A DNA stretch of 29,253 bases from Alphaproteobacteria bacterium (GTDB lineage: Bacteria; Pseudomonadota; Alphaproteobacteria; Rhizobiales; Aestuariivirgaceae). A program made the position numbers and the translations under genes. The stretch lies in NCBI GenBank assembly GCA_020441605.1, contig JAGRLX010000062.1:6425-35677 (forward strand), in the 5' to 3' direction. The notes under the pieces are model-generated. The model was not told the DNA's origin. It did no database searches and worked only from the letters and a program-made list of their open reading frames with translations. The first letter of the stretch is position 1; each line of letters begins with the position of its first letter. This document shows, piece by piece, positions 17,720 to 25,493 of the stretch.

Positions 17720-18916
17720 ATGCGCGCTGGAACTTCTGAAACACTGCTCCGCGTGGAACACGTCAGCATGCGTTTTGGCGGTCTCACCGCCGTGGGCGAC
17801 CTGTCCTTCGACGCCAAGCGTGGCGAGATTACTGCCCTGATCGGCCCCAATGGCGCCGGGAAGACCACGGTTTTCAACTGCATCACTGGCTTCTACAAGC
17901 CGACCGAGGGAGCCATCACGCTGATCCATGAAGACGGAACCGAGTTCGCCCTCGAACGGATGGACGACTTCCGCATCACTGAGCGGGCGAAGGTGGCCAG
18001 GACCTTTCAGAACATCAGGCTCTTTGCCGGAATGACCGTCCTCGAGAACCTCATGGTCGCGCAGCACAACACACTGATGCGGGCTTCGGGCTATACCTTC
18101 GCGGGCATCTTCAACACTGCCGGCTACCAGCGGGCAAACCGGGAGGCCATCGAATTCTCCCGCCATTGGCTAGACAAGACCGGGTTGACCGCGCGGGCCG
18201 ACGACCCGGCCGGCGATCTCCCTTACGGCGACCAGCGCCGCCTCGAGATTGCCCGCGCCATGTGCACCAAGCCCCACCTGCTCTGCCTTGATGAACCGGC
18301 CGCCGGCCTCAATCCGCGGGAATCCGAAGACCTCAACAGGCTGCTGCTCAACATCCGCAGCGAAGAGAAGGTGGCTATCCTTCTGATCGAGCATGACATG
18401 AGCGTCGTCATGGGCATTTCCGACCACATCGTCGTACTCGACTATGGCGTGAAGATCTCCGATGGCACCCCCGAAAAGGTACGCAACGATCCTGCCGTCA
18501 TCCGCGCCTATCTGGGCGTCGAGGACGACGAAGAGGACCCGGAAGTGGAGGCCGTAATGGCCGAGGCGGAGGCACTCGCAGCCACCGAGCATCCAGCGGC
18601 CGCTGTTACCATGCGAACGGAAGAGCCGGAGGTGATGCCTCCAGCCGAGGTCCGCCAGACCGGGTCCAAGGGCAGCGCAACAAATGCGAAGCCGGAGAAC
18701 GCGGCCACAGTCCGGCCGAAGCGCGCAGTCAAGAACGCACCTGCCACCGCTGTTAAGCCCAGTCCGCCGGAACCTGAGTCGCCAAAGCCGAAGAAAGCCG
18801 CTCGCCGAACGGCGGCAGCGACCACGAAGACCGCCAGCAAGGCGACTGCAAAAAAATCTGCAGCCAAGAAACCTGTCGCCAGCACGTCAGCGCCCCGTAA
18901 GGGAGGTCGCAAATGA
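17720..18916 (+). CDS. livG: LIV-type ABC transporter ATP-binding protein LivG with long histone-like C-terminal tail
   Basis: A 398-residue ATPase; the usual LivG is about 255-290. Residues 1-266 are a complete LivG domain: Walker A GPNGAGKTT (42-50), Q-loop Q97, signature LPYGDQ (167-172), Walker B LLCLDE (187-192) and H-loop H225 in IEHDMS. It powers import through LivH-LivM. Residues 267-398 are an extra tail, first acidic (VEDDEEDPEVEA onward) and then rich in Lys, Ala, Pro, Thr and Ser, with about 22 Lys/Arg in the last 84 residues and KKSAAKKP-like repeats. It resembles histone H1 or AlgP tails and has no known role here. The ATG at 17720 follows the livM stop by one base, with GAGGGG upstream; a GTG at 17690 lies within livM. 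The end overlaps livF in ATGA. Confidence 0.93.
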   Translation: MRAGTSETLLRVEHVSMRFGGLTAVGDLSFDAKRGEITALIGPNGAGKTTVFNCITGFYKPTEGAITLIHEDGTEFALERMDDFRITERAKVARTFQNIRLFAGMTVLENLMVAQHNTLMRASGYTFAGIFNTAGYQRANREAIEFSRHWLDKTGLTARADDPAGDLPYGDQRRLEIARAMCTKPHLLCLDEPAAGLNPRESEDLNRLLLNIRSEEKVAILLIEHDMSVVMGISDHIVVLDYGVKISDGTPEKVRNDPAVIRAYLGVEDDEEDPEVEAVMAEAEALAATEHPAAAVTMRTEEPEVMPPAEVRQTGSKGSATNAKPENAATVRPKRAVKNAPATAVKPSPPEPESPKPKKAARRTAAATTKTASKATAKKSAAKKPVASTSAPRKGGRK

Positions 18917-19635
18917 GCCAGCCTCTCCTCGCGGTTCGCGGCGTTCACACCTACTATGGCAAGATCCAGGCGCTGAAGGGTGTCGACATCGACATCAACA
19001 AGGGGCAGATCGTCACTCTCATCGGCTCCAACGGTGCCGGCAAATCGACGCTGATGATGACCATATGCGGCACGCCGCGGGCGCGGCAAGGTTCGATCGT
19101 TTTCGACGGCGCCGACATCACGAACATGCCGACCCACCAGATTGCCAGGCTGGGCATCTCGCAATCACCCGAGGGGCGCCGCATTTTCCCGCGCATGACC
19201 GTGCTGGAGAATCTGCAGATGGGCGCCACGATCAGCGACCCGAAATATTTTGATGACGATCTGGCACGCGCTTTCCGCATGTTCCCCATCCTTGAAAAGC
19301 GACAAGGTCAGCGCGGCGGCACGCTCTCGGGCGGCGAACAGCAAATGTTGGCGATTGCCCGGGCCCTCATGGCAAGACCACGCCTGTTGCTGCTCGACGA
19401 ACCCTCGCTCGGCCTGGCGCCGCTGATCGTCAAGCAGATCTTCTCCGCGATCAGGGAACTGAATGAGACGGAGGGCCTCACCGTCTTCCTCGTGGAGCAA
19501 AATGCGTTTCATGCCCTCAAGCTCGCCCATCAGGCCTATGTCATGGTCAACGGCAACATCACCATGTCGGGAACCGGCAAGGAACTGCTGGCCAGGCCAG
19601 AGATTCGCGCCGCCTATCTGGAAGGGAGTCACTGA
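18913..19635 (+). CDS. livF: LIV-type ABC transporter ATP-binding protein LivF
   Basis: A 240-residue ATPase of normal LivF length. Walker A is GSNGAGKST (38-46), signature LSGGEQQ (138-144), Walker B LLLLDEP (158-164). The H-loop position reads VEQN (194-197), with Gln in place of His, which is the usual LivF form. With LivG it forms the ATPase heterodimer that drives amino acid import. The ATG overlaps the livG stop in ATGA, so the two are translationally coupled. It lacks the extended tail seen on LivG. Confidence 0.95.
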   Translation: MSQPLLAVRGVHTYYGKIQALKGVDIDINKGQIVTLIGSNGAGKSTLMMTICGTPRARQGSIVFDGADITNMPTHQIARLGISQSPEGRRIFPRMTVLENLQMGATISDPKYFDDDLARAFRMFPILEKRQGQRGGTLSGGEQQMLAIARALMARPRLLLLDEPSLGLAPLIVKQIFSAIRELNETEGLTVFLVEQNAFHALKLAHQAYVMVNGNITMSGTGKELLARPEIRAAYLEGSH

Positions 19636-19638
19636 GTC

Positions 19639-19977
19639 ATGTCGCTCTTTGTCGAAGACAGCCCATGGATCTTCCTCATCATGACGGTCATTATCGGCGG
19701 TGGCCTGGCCTTTCTGTCCGGCCGCAACCTGGCGAGCAAGTGGCGGCCTCTCTGGTCGGCGATAGCCTATATGATTCCCATGGGCGTAGCCTTGCGCTTC
19801 TTTCACTATGCGCTCTTCGACGGAAACCTCCATTCCGTCCACTATTTCATCACTGACACGCTCGTTCTGATAGCCGGTTCCCTGCTCGGATACCGTCTTA
19901 CCAGGGTGACCCAGATGGTGAGCCAGTATCCATGGCTCTACCAGCGGAGCGGTCCCTTCGCATGGAGACCGCGTTGA
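19639..19977 (+). CDS. Small membrane protein of the liv operon (DUF6867-like)
   Basis: A 112-residue protein with three likely membrane helices (about 10-27, 37-55 and 66-85) and a conserved-looking end: YRLTRVTQMVSQYPWLYQR, followed by SGPFAWRPR. I recognise it as the small protein often found inside alphaproteobacterial LIV-type operons and named DUF6867; the name is from memory. It is three bases after livF on the same strand and precedes the substrate-binding protein gene. Its function is unknown. Location suggests an accessory part of the importer, for instance for stability or assembly of the permease. Confidence 0.8.
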   Translation: MSLFVEDSPWIFLIMTVIIGGGLAFLSGRNLASKWRPLWSAIAYMIPMGVALRFFHYALFDGNLHSVHYFITDTLVLIAGSLLGYRLTRVTQMVSQYPWLYQRSGPFAWRPR

Positions 19978-20022
19978 ATTTCGAAGTTCGGCCAAGTGGT
20001 GATGGCCCTTCCCAATTGCATG

Positions 20023-20079
20023 CCTTTGGGCCTAGATTTGGCCCAAGGGGTGCGCTAACCCCGAAAGACCTGTCAGGTC
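20023..20079 (+). other. Tandem hairpins upstream of the substrate-binding protein gene
   Basis: The 125-base gap before the substrate-binding protein gene holds three dyads in a row. First is TTGGGCC-TAGATTT-GGCCCAA (20026-20046), which can extend to ten pairs over 20023-20049 with one G-T pair. Second is GGGGT-GCGCTA-ACCCC (20047-20062). Third is GACCTG-T-CAGGTC (20067-20079). No T run follows, so these are not simple terminators. Such structures between an ABC transporter and its binding-protein gene often protect or process mRNA so that the binding protein is made in excess. Confidence 0.5.
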
Positions 20080-20102
20080 ATAAAATCCAAGGGAGACTTG
20101 TA

Positions 20103-21218
20103 ATGAAGAAACTTCTGTTGTCCGGCGTGGCTCTCGGCTTCGCGGCAGCCCTTTCGGCATCGACCGCGCTGGCCGATGTCTCGATCGGTGTCGCTGGCCC
20201 AATCACTGGCCAGTACGCCGCCTTCGGTGAGCAGCTCAAAAAGGGTGCCGAACAGGCCGTCGCCGATCTCAACGCTGCCGGCGGCGTCAATGGCGAAATG
20301 GTGAAGCTCGAAGTCGGCGACGACGCCTGCGACCCCAAGCAGGCCGTGAACGTTGCCAACGACATGGTCGGCAAGGGCATCGTCTTCATGGCGGGCCATT
20401 TCTGCTCGGGCTCATCAATCCCGGCCTCCAAGGTCTACGAGGAAGAGGGCATCGTCCAGATCACCCCAGCTTCAACCAACCCGGCTTTCACCGAATCCGG
20501 CCAGTGGAATACCCACCGCGTTTGCGGCCGTGACGACGCCCAGGGCATCGTCGCCGGCAATTTCATCGCCAAGCACTATGCCGACAAGAAGATCGCCATC
20601 ATCGACGACAAGTCGGCCTATGGCAAAGGTCTCGCCGACGAGACCCGTAAGGCGCTCAACGCGGCTGGCGTGACGGAGACGATGAACGAATCCTACACCG
20701 CCGGTGAAAAGGACTACACGGCTCTGGTGTCGAAGATGAAGGATGCCGGCATCGACGTCGTCTATGTCGGTGGCTACCACACCGAAGGCGGTCTCATTCT
20801 GCGCCAGATGCGTGAACAGGGCCTCGGCGCCCAGATGGTGTCGGGCGACGCCTTCAACACCGAGGAGTTCTGGACCATCGCCGGCCCGGCGGGCGAAGGC
20901 ATGATCTTCACTTTCGCTCCCGAACCGCGCAATTTCCCGGAAGCCAAGGATGTGGTCGAGAAGTTCAAAGCCGCCGGCTATGATCCGGAAGGCTACACTC
21001 TCTATGCCTACGCCGCCATCCAGGCGTGGTCGCAGGCCGCCGCCGCCACTGGCGGAACCGATGGCAAGAAGATCGCCGAGTGGCTCCGCGCGGGCAACCC
21101 GACGAACACCGTCCTCGGCACGCTCTCGATGAACGAGAAGGGCGACATCAAGGACGCCAAGTACGTCTGGTACAAGTTCCACGAAGGCAAGTACACCGAG
21201 GACGCGTCGCTGCAGTAA
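20103..21218 (+). CDS. Branched-chain amino acid ABC transporter substrate-binding protein
   Basis: A 371-residue periplasmic binding protein from ATG 20103, with a GGGAG ribosome site. A Sec signal ends near residue 24 (STALA-DV). The mature part is a LIV-BP type I fold and contains the block DDACDPKQAV, identical to E. coli LivJ as I recall it. The two cysteines C76 and C101 match the disulfide of LivJ in spacing. Ligand contacts include the SGSSIPAS segment (102-109). It delivers amino acids to LivH-LivM. It ends the operon and is followed by a strong terminator. Leucine, isoleucine and valine are the likely ligands by homology, but the family also binds other amino acids and amides. Confidence 0.93.
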   Translation: MKKLLLSGVALGFAAALSASTALADVSIGVAGPITGQYAAFGEQLKKGAEQAVADLNAAGGVNGEMVKLEVGDDACDPKQAVNVANDMVGKGIVFMAGHFCSGSSIPASKVYEEEGIVQITPASTNPAFTESGQWNTHRVCGRDDAQGIVAGNFIAKHYADKKIAIIDDKSAYGKGLADETRKALNAAGVTETMNESYTAGEKDYTALVSKMKDAGIDVVYVGGYHTEGGLILRQMREQGLGAQMVSGDAFNTEEFWTIAGPAGEGMIFTFAPEPRNFPEAKDVVEKFKAAGYDPEGYTLYAYAAIQAWSQAAAATGGTDGKKIAEWLRAGNPTNTVLGTLSMNEKGDIKDAKYVWYKFHEGKYTEDASLQ

Positions 21219-21243
21219 GTCGCGTCGAGTTACTTGAAGTCGG

Positions 21244-21275
21244 GACCCGCGCAACCATTTGCGCGGGTCTTTTTT
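21244..21275 (+). terminator. Intrinsic terminator after the liv operon
   Basis: A perfect 10-bp GC-rich stem (GACCCGCGCA, 21244-21253; TGCGCGGGTC, 21260-21269) with a six-base loop is followed by six T (21270-21275). It lies 25 bases after the stop of the binding-protein gene. It separates the liv operon from the second binding-protein gene. Confidence 0.93.
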
Positions 21276-21342
21276 GTGGCTGTCGAGGTTGCGGAATCCC
21301 GCGCAAGCGACGATAGTGCGGCGACCCTGATACGGAACAGCG

Positions 21343-22479
21343 ATGCGGCCCCTCCTCTCGACAATTGTGGCAGTCCTGGCCTTGATGACCGTTGCGGCAC
21401 GGGCCGAAATACTTGTGGGAACCGCCGGTCCGTTTTCAGGCCCCAATGCCGCCCTCGGCGAACAGATCCGCCGTGGCGTGCAGCGGGCCATCGACGATAT
21501 CAATGCTACCGGCGGGTTGCGCGGCGAACGGCTGGCGATGATGGCACTTGATGATGGCTGTGATCCGCGCAAGGCCATCGACGTCGCGACCCAATTTGTC
21601 TCCAGCGGAGTGAAATTCGTCGCCGGCCACTATTGCTCGGGCGCTTCTATTCCCGCCTCGAAGATTTACGAAAAGGCCGCCGTCCTGCAGATCAGCCCGG
21701 CTTCGTCCTATGGAAAATTGACCGACGAGGGCGGCTGGAACGTGCTGCGCATCTGCCCGCGCGACGATGCCCAAGGCACCATCGCCGGTGGCGTCATGGC
21801 CAAGCTCTTTCCCTCCGGCCGGATCGCTCTTCTCAACGATCAATCGCCGGCCAGTCAAGCCCTGGTGGCGAAAGCGCGCGAAACCCTGGCCAATGCATCG
21901 ATCACGCCTGCCGTCGACTCCTCTTACAAGCCCGGCGCCAAGGATTATGCGGAACTTGCCCAGATGCTGCGCGACAGCAATGCGAATGCCGTCTATTTCG
22001 CCGGATCATATGTTGAGAGCGGCATCATCGCGCGGGAATTGCGCGCCATGGGATCGACAGCTCAGTTCTTCGGTAGCGACGCCCTGCTCACCGACGATTT
22101 CTGGAAGGCAGCCGGCGACACGGCGGAAGGCACTCTGGTGACCTTCATGTTCGATCCGCAGAAGTTTGAAGCCGCGCGAGCTGTGATCGATAGGTTCAAG
22201 GCCGACGACTACGCGCCCGAGGGCCACACCCTCTATGCCTATGCGGCCGTACAGGCCTGGGCCCAGGCGGCGGAAGCGACACAATCCACCGATAGCCACC
22301 GCATCGCAGACTGGCTGAAGGCTGGCAATCGGGTGCGGACTGCGACCGGCGAAGTGAGGTTTGACCAGAAGGGTGACCTGCAAGACCCGCAATTTGCTTG
22401 GTTCAAATGGTCGGGCGGGCGATATACTCAAACAGACCCACTGGCTCCGAGTGTCCCCGAGAGCCCGGCGGTCCCTTGA
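21343..22479 (+). CDS. Second LIV-type substrate-binding protein (diverged paralogue)
   Basis: A 378-residue periplasmic binding protein of the same family as the one just upstream, with the same order of blocks: ILVGTAGPFSG, GCDPRKAID, GHYCSGASIPASKIYE, then the GHTLYAYAAVQAWAQAAEAT region near the C-terminus. Its signal peptide ends near residue 21 (ARA-EI). The disulfide cysteines are kept (C73 and C98). It differs widely elsewhere and ends in a Pro/Ser-rich tail (APSVPESPAVP). It is beyond the terminator of the liv operon, so it is probably expressed separately, yet it would need LivHMGF or another permease. It may give the importer a different ligand range. The next gene is a RAM-domain protein 12 bases away. 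Confidence 0.9.
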   Translation: MRPLLSTIVAVLALMTVAARAEILVGTAGPFSGPNAALGEQIRRGVQRAIDDINATGGLRGERLAMMALDDGCDPRKAIDVATQFVSSGVKFVAGHYCSGASIPASKIYEKAAVLQISPASSYGKLTDEGGWNVLRICPRDDAQGTIAGGVMAKLFPSGRIALLNDQSPASQALVAKARETLANASITPAVDSSYKPGAKDYAELAQMLRDSNANAVYFAGSYVESGIIARELRAMGSTAQFFGSDALLTDDFWKAAGDTAEGTLVTFMFDPQKFEAARAVIDRFKADDYAPEGHTLYAYAAVQAWAQAAEATQSTDSHRIADWLKAGNRVRTATGEVRFDQKGDLQDPQFAWFKWSGGRYTQTDPLAPSVPESPAVP

Positions 22480-22491
22480 ACGGAGTGCGAC

Positions 22492-22728
22492 ATGCGTGCC
22501 TTTTTCGTCCAGATCAAATGTGAACTCGGCAAGTCCTATCAGGTGGCAACCGCAATTGCCGATGCCGAGATCGCCTCGGAAATCTACTCGACCGCTGGCG
22601 GATGGGACTTGCTGGTGAAGCTCTATCTGGATGAAAAGGAGGATATCGGCCACGTTATCGCCGAGAAGATCCAGAAGATACCTGGCATCCGCGATACCTA
22701 CACAATCATCACATTCAGGGCCTTCTAG
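22492..22728 (+). CDS. Stand-alone Lrp/AsnC ligand-binding (RAM) domain protein
   Basis: A 78-residue protein that consists only of the effector-binding domain of Lrp/AsnC regulators, with the beta-alpha-beta-beta-alpha-beta pattern: FFVQIKCELGKS, then a helix, then the GGWDLLVKLYL strand pair, a second helix and a closing strand (TYTIITFRAF). It has no DNA-binding helix-turn-helix. In Lrp/AsnC these domains bind amino acids and build dimers to octamers; stand-alone forms may sense amino acids or modulate full-length Lrp proteins. A GGAG ribosome site precedes the ATG. It sits 12 bases after a LIV-type binding protein and directly before a secreted protein gene, which links it to amino acid handling. 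Confidence 0.88.
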   Translation: MRAFFVQIKCELGKSYQVATAIADAEIASEIYSTAGGWDLLVKLYLDEKEDIGHVIAEKIQKIPGIRDTYTIITFRAF

Positions 22729-23487
22729 ATGTTTCGCCTCCCTGCAGCCACATGGATCGCCAGCCTCGCACTGCTGGGAGCGGCCACTGCAGCGGGGGCC
22801 GCCGATGACGCCAATTTCAGCATCATCGGCTTTTCACCGGATGCCCGCTACTTCGCGTTCGAACAATATGGCTATGAGGACGGCTCGGGCGCTGGCTTCT
22901 GGGAAATCGACATCATCGACTTGAAAACGGATGAGTGGGTGCAGGGCTCGCCAGTGACCATCCGTACCGATGACGAGGACCCGCCCCTCTTGTCCAAGGT
23001 CCGCGCCGCCGCCATGGAACAGGCAGGCCCGATCCTCCAGGCCGTGAACATCACCGAGCCGGGCGAGATCCTGGCGGCCAATCCCGCCACGGAAGTGGTT
23101 GACGACCGGACACGCATTACCTTCGACCGCGAATACGTCTCCATGGGTTCGATGCCCTCGGGCGACACCTATATCCGGCACGAACTTGCCGTAACGCCAA
23201 TGCCCCTCCCGCAGCCGGCCGCATGCGATCCGGAAGATGGCGATCAGGCCGTGGGCTTCACCCTCACGCTCAAGGCTATCAAGCGGGACTTCACCCACGC
23301 CATTCATACCGATAAGGCAATTCCACGGTCGCGCGGATGTCCGGTGGGCTATGATCTCACGGCCGTGGTGGCCCATGCGGGTTATCCCGATGAAGATCGC
23401 ATGGTGGCGATTGTGGGTGTCTACCAGCGTGGCTGGGAGGGTGCGAATCACCGCTACATCGCGGTTCCGTTCGTCCTGAGCGATTAA
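22729..23487 (+). CDS. Secreted protein, DUF2259-like, function unknown
   Basis: A 252-residue protein with a Sec signal ending near residue 24 (AGA-AD). The mature start IIGFSPDARYFAFEQYGYEDGSG matches what I know as DUF2259, a predicted secreted family of Rhizobiales; the name is from memory. There are two cysteines in the mature part (AACDPEDGD, SRGCPVGYD) that could form a disulfide. Its function is not known. Its ATG directly follows the TAG of the RAM-domain gene, so the two are co-transcribed. Confidence 0.75.
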   Translation: MFRLPAATWIASLALLGAATAAGAADDANFSIIGFSPDARYFAFEQYGYEDGSGAGFWEIDIIDLKTDEWVQGSPVTIRTDDEDPPLLSKVRAAAMEQAGPILQAVNITEPGEILAANPATEVVDDRTRITFDREYVSMGSMPSGDTYIRHELAVTPMPLPQPAACDPEDGDQAVGFTLTLKAIKRDFTHAIHTDKAIPRSRGCPVGYDLTAVVAHAGYPDEDRMVAIVGVYQRGWEGANHRYIAVPFVLSD

Positions 23488-23494
23488 CTTCGCA

Positions 23495-23526
23495 CTCGCA
23501 CAACAAGGCGGGATTTGTTAAGCGAG
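23495..23526 (+). other. Imperfect hairpin upstream of purB
   Basis: In the 64-base gap between the DUF2259-like gene and purB, CTCGC (23495-23499) pairs with GCGAG (23522-23526), and AACAA (23502-23506) pairs with TTGTT (23515-23519), separated by a 2-by-2 internal loop. No T run follows. It could affect read-through into purB. It may equally be chance. Confidence 0.3.
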
Positions 23527-23551
23527 CGGCTGAAAATCTGAAAGGCCGATA

Positions 23552-24859
23552 ATGATCCCGCGCTATACCCGTGCCGACATGGCTTCCATCTGGGAGCCGC
23601 AGACCCGCTTCCGCATCTGGTTCGAAATCGAGGCTCACGCCACCGATTGCCTTGCCGAGCTTGGCGTCGTGCCGAAGGCGGCGGCTGCCCGCATCTGGGA
23701 AAAGGGCAAGGATGCGGTATTCGACGTGGCGCGCATCGATGAAATCGAATCGGTCACCAAGCATGACGTAATCGCCTTCCTCACCCACCTGGCCGAAATC
23801 GTGGGTCCGGAGGCCCGCTTCGTCCATCAGGGCATGACCTCCTCGGACGTGCTCGACACCTGCTTCAACATCCAGCTCACCCGTGCAGCCGATCTTCTCA
23901 TCGCTGATGTCGAAGGCCTGCTCGCTGCCCTGAAACGCCGGGCCATGGAACACAAGAACACCGTCTGCGTCGGGCGAAGCCACGGCATTCATGCCGAGCC
24001 GACGACGTTTGGCGTGAAGCTGGCTCAGGCCTATGCCGAATTCAGCCGGGGCCGGGATCGCCTTGTCATGGCACGCAGGGAGGTCGCCACCTGTGCCATT
24101 TCCGGTGCCGTCGGCACCTTCGCAAATATCGACCCGCAGGTTGAGGAATATGTTGCCACGAAGCTCGGGCTGTCACCGGAGCCGGTATCAACTCAGGTCA
24201 TCCCGCGTGACCGCCATGCCATGTATTTTGCGGCCCTGGCCGTGGTAGCAAGTTCGATCGAACGGCTCGCGACCGAAATACGTCATCTGCAGCGCACCGA
24301 GGTGCTGGAAGTGGAGGAGTATTTCTCCCCCGGCCAGAAAGGTTCCTCGGCCATGCCCCACAAGCGCAATCCCGTCCTGACCGAGAACCTTACCGGCCTG
24401 GCGCGGCTGGTCCGATCTGCTGTCGTCCCGGCCATGGAAAACGTTGCCCTGTGGCATGAACGCGATATCTCGCATTCGTCGGTCGAGCGTGGCATCGGCC
24501 CAGATGCCACTGTTCATCTCGACTTCGCCCTGAAACGGCTCACCGGCATTATCGACAAACTGCTGGTTTATCCGGAGAACATGCAGCGGAACCTCGACCG
24601 CCTTGGCGGCCTGATCCATTCTCAGCGTGTGCTGCTCGCTCTCACCCAGAAAGGCATGAGCCGCGAGGACAGCTACGCCGCCGTTCAACGCAACGCCATG
24701 CCGGTCTGGCGTGGCGAGGCCAATTTCCTCGATCTTCTGAAGAAGGATCAGGAGGTCGCTGCCCTGCTGTCGGATGCCGAACTCGAGAGCCTGCTCGACC
24801 TTGGCTACCATACCAAGCACGTGGACACGATCTTCAATCGTGTCTTTGGCCACGGTTAG
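23552..24859 (+). CDS. purB: Adenylosuccinate lyase
   Basis: A 435-residue member of the fumarase/aspartase superfamily. It has the family signature GSSAMPHKRNP (264-274), whose Ser265 or Ser266 lies on the mobile catalytic loop, plus the TSSD block (97-100), H71 in TKHD, and the GRSHGIHAEPTTFG helix with the general-acid region H144-H147. PurB splits SAICAR to AICAR and adenylosuccinate to AMP, both releasing fumarate, in purine synthesis. The length is normal. A GAAAGG ribosome site precedes the ATG. purC lies about 3.7 kb downstream on the same strand, with a minus-strand block in between. Confidence 0.97.
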   Translation: MIPRYTRADMASIWEPQTRFRIWFEIEAHATDCLAELGVVPKAAAARIWEKGKDAVFDVARIDEIESVTKHDVIAFLTHLAEIVGPEARFVHQGMTSSDVLDTCFNIQLTRAADLLIADVEGLLAALKRRAMEHKNTVCVGRSHGIHAEPTTFGVKLAQAYAEFSRGRDRLVMARREVATCAISGAVGTFANIDPQVEEYVATKLGLSPEPVSTQVIPRDRHAMYFAALAVVASSIERLATEIRHLQRTEVLEVEEYFSPGQKGSSAMPHKRNPVLTENLTGLARLVRSAVVPAMENVALWHERDISHSSVERGIGPDATVHLDFALKRLTGIIDKLLVYPENMQRNLDRLGGLIHSQRVLLALTQKGMSREDSYAAVQRNAMPVWRGEANFLDLLKKDQEVAALLSDAELESLLDLGYHTKHVDTIFNRVFGHG

Positions 24860-24889
24860 CGCAGCAGGCGGGCAAATGGGGCTCGCGCC

Positions 24890-25477
24890 TCAGATCGGCA
24901 AGCACCAGATCGCAAGCAGCGGCTCACTGTTCGATCGCATGGTATGCCGAATACCCGGTGGGTTGTAGACGATCCCGCCAATACCAGGCTCGATCCAGGG
25001 CATGTCTGCGTTCCACCACTCGCCGGGCGTCAATGCCAGATAGACCTCTTCAGGGGGATGCTCATGCTCCACATAGGTGACCCCAGGCGCCATCAAAGTG
25101 ACGCCGATCCACACGTCGTCGCGCAATTCGAGCCCACCCGGTCCGACAATCATCGCGTTGGCATGGCCATCATAGAAGCCCTGAAGGTCAGGATCAGCGT
25201 TTGCCCGCCGGGTCCAGACCAGCCAGGGCTCGATCATCCGTAAGGCGTCAGCAACGCGAGAAACTTGCCGCCCGTCCCGTCCGAGGTTGAGGGCATGATC
25301 CAGATGACTGCAAACATTCAAGGTGCCGCCACCCGACAACCTCACCCTGCCACGACCGTTTCGCAGGCGTGAAAAAACCTTGGAAGCGGTGCGCTTGGCA
25401 TCCGCCGAGCACTCCACCTCCGCAATCGCAGATTCCGTAGCGTCAATAAACGCCCGCAGTCCAGGTATGCGGGTCAC
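24890..25477 (-). CDS. Cupin protein of the DMSP lyase family (DddQ-like)
   Basis: A 195-residue cupin. The barrel is in the C-terminal half. The residues Y135, H138, H140, E144, Y146 and H178 form the pattern Y-x2-H-x-H-x3-E-x-Y...H. As I recall DddQ of Ruegeria (Y120, H123, H125, E129, Y131, H163), every one of the six matches at a constant offset of 15. These bind Zn or Fe and hold the catalytic tyrosine that splits dimethylsulfoniopropionate to dimethyl sulfide and acrylate. The N-terminal half is helical, as in DddQ (about 200 residues). It begins with GTG, 16 bases after the L,D-transpeptidase stop; the ribosome site is weak. Relatives in non-marine bacteria may use other substrates, so the family is firm but the DMSP activity is not. 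Confidence 0.72.
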   Translation of the reverse strand: MTRIPGLRAFIDATESAIAEVECSADAKRTASKVFSRLRNGRGRVRLSGGGTLNVCSHLDHALNLGRDGRQVSRVADALRMIEPWLVWTRRANADPDLQGFYDGHANAMIVGPGGLELRDDVWIGVTLMAPGVTYVEHEHPPEEVYLALTPGEWWNADMPWIEPGIGGIVYNPPGIRHTMRSNSEPLLAIWCLPI

Positions 25478-25493
25478 GTACAGGACATCCAGC

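Noticed and set aside
20081..20086. TAAAAT as a -10 box for the binding-protein gene
   Set aside because: No -35 is found at 16-18 bases, and a start here would fall inside the ribosome site of the gene.
20472..21578. Minus-strand open frame of 368 codons over the first binding protein, the terminator and the second binding protein
   Set aside because: It crosses a strong intrinsic terminator and two real genes and has no recognisable domain.
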